From contig JAQBYC010000005.1 of assembly GCA_027623205.1 (NCBI GenBank), positions 20,209 to 84,208 on the forward strand: a DNA stretch of 64,000 bases. The letters run 5' to 3'. The DNA is from Pseudomonadota bacterium (GTDB taxonomy: Bacteria > Pseudomonadota > Alphaproteobacteria > GCA-2731375). The position numbers were made by a program, and so were the translations under genes. Under the pieces are notes generated by a model. That model made no database searches. It worked only from the letters and a program-made list of their open reading frames with translations, and was not told the origin of the DNA. The stretch's first letter is position 1. Every line of letters begins with the position of its first letter. This document shows, one piece after another, positions 60,477-64,000 of the stretch.

Positions 60477-61480
60477 TGGCGAATCGACATGGCTTTGTGC
60501 CGGTCCTGCACGCGGCAACAGACCGTAGCCCGGACGAAGTCGATACCTTGGTGGCCGCCGAAGCCGTTGCCGCGGCCCTCGTCCGGCTCGGCTACAAAAC
60601 GGAAATCTGCTTTGTCGACTTCGACCTGTCGAGACTTGAGGACTTGGCGGCGCGCCAACCGTTACTGGTGTTTAACCTGGTAGAAGCGATGCGCGGTGAT
60701 GACCGCCTGTTTGGCATTGTCCCCGCTGTGCTCGAGCATCTCGGACTGGCTTTCACCGGTGGCGGGTCGGCAGATATCTCGACGACCTTGTCAAAATGCC
60801 GAACCAAACAACTGCTCCGCGCCGCTGGGCTGCCTACTGCTGGTTGGTCGGTTGACGGCGCAACCTGCGAGCCCGGGTCCCTGTATATCGTCAAGGCCGA
60901 CTTGTACCACGGCTCGGTCGGTATGGATGCCCAGTCTGTTGTTACCGGTGCGAAAACCGGCGCAGAAATAGCCGATCGTCGGCGCCGCTATGGCATCGAT
61001 TTTTTTGCCGAACAGTTCATTGACGGCCGCGAGTTCAACGTCGCCCTGACCGCCGGTGCGGGCAGGGTTAAGCTGCTGCCCATTCAGGAAATCGTCTTCG
61101 AGGATTTCGCCGATGGCCAAGCGCAAATCGTCGACTATGCCGCCAAATGGGATCCGGACAGTACGGTATATCATGCCACACCGCGCCGCTTCGGCATCGA
61201 GGCACGCGAACCCATGCTGGCCAAAACATTGGCCGGGATAACCCTCGCCGCGTGGCAGGCCCTGTCGCTCGGCGGATATGGCCGGGTCGATTTCCGCGTC
61301 GACGACCAGGGCCACGCGTTCGTGCTCGAGGTCAACATCAATCCGGCAATCGCCCCCGATGCCGGCATGGTCGCGGCGGCAGCGGAGGCCGGCATGGCGT
61401 ACGATGACCTGATCAAAACCATTGTCGAAGACGGCATCGCGCACCATGTGAACATCACCAAGGCCCGGAACCATGCTTAG
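60476..61480 (+). CDS. D-Ala-D-Ala-ligase-like ATP-grasp enzyme 2
   Basis: LLVFNLVEAMRGDDRLFGIVPAVLEHLGLAFTGGGSADISTTLSKCRTKQLLRAAGLPTAGW, FFAEQFIDGREFNVALTAG, GRVDFRVDDQGHAFVLEVNINPAIAPDAG. Confidence 0.9.
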   Translation: MANRHGFVPVLHAATDRSPDEVDTLVAAEAVAAALVRLGYKTEICFVDFDLSRLEDLAARQPLLVFNLVEAMRGDDRLFGIVPAVLEHLGLAFTGGGSADISTTLSKCRTKQLLRAAGLPTAGWSVDGATCEPGSLYIVKADLYHGSVGMDAQSVVTGAKTGAEIADRRRRYGIDFFAEQFIDGREFNVALTAGAGRVKLLPIQEIVFEDFADGQAQIVDYAAKWDPDSTVYHATPRRFGIEAREPMLAKTLAGITLAAWQALSLGGYGRVDFRVDDQGHAFVLEVNINPAIAPDAGMVAAAAEAGMAYDDLIKTIVEDGIAHHVNITKARNHA

Positions 61481-63746
61481 AATTCGCAGAGTCCAGGATG
61501 ACTCCACACCGGCCAACAAGACGGTGATTCTGGAAGCCCAGTCAATCATGCGCGTGCAATTCCCCGGCCTATCCGGCGACGATATCGACAAACTGCCCAA
61601 CCAGTTGCTCGACCCGGTGTCCTACGGCTTTGTTTCCAACCTGTTTGTCGCCGAAGACGCCCGCGACCGCCTGCATGGACTGGCACTGTTCTTGTTTTTC
61701 TCCGATATCAAGGTCTGTTATCTTGAACTGGTGTCCGCGGCCCCAGGGACGACCGGACGCGGCATCGGCGACGTGCTTTATACGCGGGTGCGGGAAGAAG
61801 CCATGGCGCTCAATGCTGAGGCGCTGTTTTTCGAATGCCTGCCGGACGACCCGGCCCTCAGCCCAGATCCGGACATACGGGCGCAGAATGCGGCACGGCT
61901 GAAATTCTATGAACGCTTCGGTGCCCGGCCGGTTATCGGCACCGCCTATGAGACCCCGGTCAGCGATGACGCCACCGATCCGCCTTATCTGATGGTCGAC
62001 ATGCTGGGAAACGCCGCCGAACCCGGACTCGAACTGGTGCGCCGGGCGGTTCGCGTGATTCTCGAGCGCAAGTATGAAACCATCTGTACGCCCGACTATG
62101 TGACCAGCGTGATCACCTCGATAACCGAGGATCCGGTGCGTCTGCGCGACTATCGCTATATCCACCCCCGATCACGCAGGCGGTCCCAGTCACCGCATGG
62201 TCAGCAGGCGATGCCGGTCATCGTCAACGACAAGCACGACATCCACCATGTGCATGACCGCGGCTATGTCGAGGCACCGGCCCGCGTGCGGGCGATCTGG
62301 AGCGAACTGGAAAACGCCGGCATGGTGCGCCGAGTGGCGCCGCAACATTATCCGGAACGTCACATCCTCGCCGTACACGACGCCAGGCTGGTCTCCTACA
62401 TTCGCCGCGCCTGCAAACTTGCCGGCAGCAAGACGTCGATCTATCCCTATGTTTTCCCGGTCCGCAACGCCGCCCGGCCGCCGAAAGAGCAGGCCGTGCT
62501 AGCCGGCTATTACTGCATCGATACATTCACACCACTGAATGAAAACGCCTACCTGGCGGCGCGGCGCGCCGTCGACTGCACGATGACCGCCGCCGACCTG
62601 ATCCTCAATGGCGCGCCTGCCGCCTACGCTCTCGTCCGGCCACCCGGGCACCACGCCGAAGCCAAGGTGTTCGGCGGTTTCTGTTATTTCAACAACGCCG
62701 CGATTGCCGCCAATTATCTGTCGCGCTACGGCCGGGTTGCGATCCTTGATATCGACTATCATCACGGCAACGGCCAGCAGGACATCTTCTATCAGCGATC
62801 CGATGTGTTGACCGTGTCGATCCATGGCCACCCGAATTTTGCCTATCCCTATTTCAGCGGCTTTCGCGACGAAAAGGGTTTGGACGATGGCGCCGGTTAC
62901 AACGTCAACCTGCCGTTGGCCGAGACCATCACCCCGGCGCTCTATCACAAGGTCCTGGCAGAGGCGTTGGCGCGCATCCGCCGGTTCCGGCCGTCCTATC
63001 TGGTGGTGCCGGCCGGCTTCGATACCGCCAAGGGCGATCCGACGGGCACATGGTCGAACCTGGCCAGGGACTTCACCGAGATCGGCAGGGCGATCGGCGC
63101 CGAAGGATACCCGACCCTGATCGTTCAGGAAGGCGGCTACCGGGTCCGCGCGCTCGGCACCAACGTGCGCAGTTTTCTCGGCGGGTTTTCCGCCGCCCAG
63201 ACCGGCATCGCCACTCTAACGGCCCGTGATCCAATTGTCCGCCAAACGGGGACACTGAACACCGCGGCGCTCGTCTGGCGCGATTCGGTCTCGGCCGACG
63301 ACGTCAACCGCATCCGTTCCCTGGTCGGCGCGACCGGCTATTTCAGCGCCGACGAAATCGCCATCGCCGCCGAGTTGGTTGAGGAGCGCATGGCCAAGGG
63401 CCGCCGCTCCGGCTACGAGTTCCTGCTCGCCGAGCTGGACGGGCGGCTGGTCGGCTACACCTGTTTCGGCAAGATCGACGGCACCGAAGGCTCGTTCGAT
63501 CTCTACTGGATCGCCGTCGACCCGGAACTCCAGGGCAACGGCCTTGGTCGCCTGATCATGGACAGGACCGAAGCGGCGATGCGCCTCATGGGCGCGATCA
63601 GCGTCTATGCCGACACCTCGTCGTCGGAACGCTACAGCTCAACCAGGATGTTCTACGTCTCCATGGGGTTTCACGAACAGGCCCTGCTCGAGGATTTTTA
63701 CAGCAAGGGCGACGGCAAGGTGATTTTCGAGAAAGTGCTGGACTGA
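61473..63746 (+). CDS. Triple-domain fusion: GNAT acetyltransferase - HDAC/acetylpolyamine amidohydrolase - GNAT acetyltransferase
   Basis: N-terminal GNAT (TTGRGIGDVLYTRVREEA), middle Zn amidohydrolase (RPPGHHAE, LDIDYHHGNGQQDIFY, VPAGFDTAKGDPTG, QEGGYRV), C-terminal GNAT (WIAVDPELQGNGLGRLIMDRTEAAM). Confidence 0.92.
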   Translation: MLRIRRVQDDSTPANKTVILEAQSIMRVQFPGLSGDDIDKLPNQLLDPVSYGFVSNLFVAEDARDRLHGLALFLFFSDIKVCYLELVSAAPGTTGRGIGDVLYTRVREEAMALNAEALFFECLPDDPALSPDPDIRAQNAARLKFYERFGARPVIGTAYETPVSDDATDPPYLMVDMLGNAAEPGLELVRRAVRVILERKYETICTPDYVTSVITSITEDPVRLRDYRYIHPRSRRRSQSPHGQQAMPVIVNDKHDIHHVHDRGYVEAPARVRAIWSELENAGMVRRVAPQHYPERHILAVHDARLVSYIRRACKLAGSKTSIYPYVFPVRNAARPPKEQAVLAGYYCIDTFTPLNENAYLAARRAVDCTMTAADLILNGAPAAYALVRPPGHHAEAKVFGGFCYFNNAAIAANYLSRYGRVAILDIDYHHGNGQQDIFYQRSDVLTVSIHGHPNFAYPYFSGFRDEKGLDDGAGYNVNLPLAETITPALYHKVLAEALARIRRFRPSYLVVPAGFDTAKGDPTGTWSNLARDFTEIGRAIGAEGYPTLIVQEGGYRVRALGTNVRSFLGGFSAAQTGIATLTARDPIVRQTGTLNTAALVWRDSVSADDVNRIRSLVGATGYFSADEIAIAAELVEERMAKGRRSGYEFLLAELDGRLVGYTCFGKIDGTEGSFDLYWIAVDPELQGNGLGRLIMDRTEAAMRLMGAISVYADTSSSERYSSTRMFYVSMGFHEQALLEDFYSKGDGKVIFEKVLD

Positions 63747-63930
63747 ACCCTCGCGCGCGGACGGCCGCCGACCCGGCTCACGGTTTTTCCGGCACCGCGA
63801 ACAGCGCCATGAACCCCGGCCTCGGTCAGATTGGTCGTCTCTTTGGCAAAATCATATAGCGCCGGCTCGCGGCCGATAAAATACTGGGTCGTCAGGGCGA
63901 CGGATCATCGAACGCCCCGGCGGCAACATG

Positions 63931-64000
63931 AGACCATTTTCGAGGTTGACTTACCCACCCGCTCCCGCTCCCGACCACCCCCAGTCGCTCTTGGGATCAT
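63931..64000. repeat. Palindromic repeat copy B (left arm, cut by window end)
   Basis: AGACCATTTTCGAGGTTGACTTACCCACCCGCTCCCGCTCCCGACCACCC closely matches the reverse complement of the right arm of copy A; then CCCCAGTCGCTCTTGGGATCAT as in copy C. Confidence 0.85.

Noticed and set aside
1-64000. CRISPR array, tRNA or rRNA genes, integrase at a tRNA site
   Set aside because: No regularly spaced repeats, no tRNA cloverleaf or rRNA sequence recognised by eye; a tRNAscan/CRISPR finder run would be needed to exclude short ones.

Overview
GC-rich alphaproteobacterial-type chromosomal window with about 50 supportable genes. Most of it is accessory metabolism and transport: a flotillin-like coiled-coil protein, a PotABCD-type ABC transporter with sugar-acid/amine and dihydropyrimidinase-type enzymes, a Dpp-type peptide ABC transporter beside an MlrC-like protein, an RND efflux/PadR operon, several SDRs and CoA-type enzymes, plus core genes (upp, pssA/psd, Atm1-like ABC, hspQ). 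Main findings: (1) a four-gene translationally coupled operon at 58.1-63.7 kb: a lysine 2,3-aminomutase-like radical SAM enzyme, two D-Ala-D-Ala-ligase-like ATP-grasp enzymes, and a 757-aa GNAT / HDAC-type amidohydrolase / GNAT triple fusion. It sits beside IS remnants and could make a beta-amino-acid amide or peptide. (2) A deiodinase-like selenoprotein gene at 20.8-21.5 kb, split by ORF calling at an in-frame UGA, with a bSECIS-like hairpin right after it. (3) A GEMM-I cyclic-di-GMP riboswitch directly upstream of a flagellin gene. (4) A family of long palindromic repeats (CCACCCGCTCCC...), two copies of which overlap the stop codon of the upstream gene. (5) A decayed region at 55.3-58.0 kb with IS4-like, IS1182-like and citryl-CoA-lyase-like fragments. 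No tRNA, rRNA or CRISPR was found by eye. All family calls come from reading the sequence; no database search was run.
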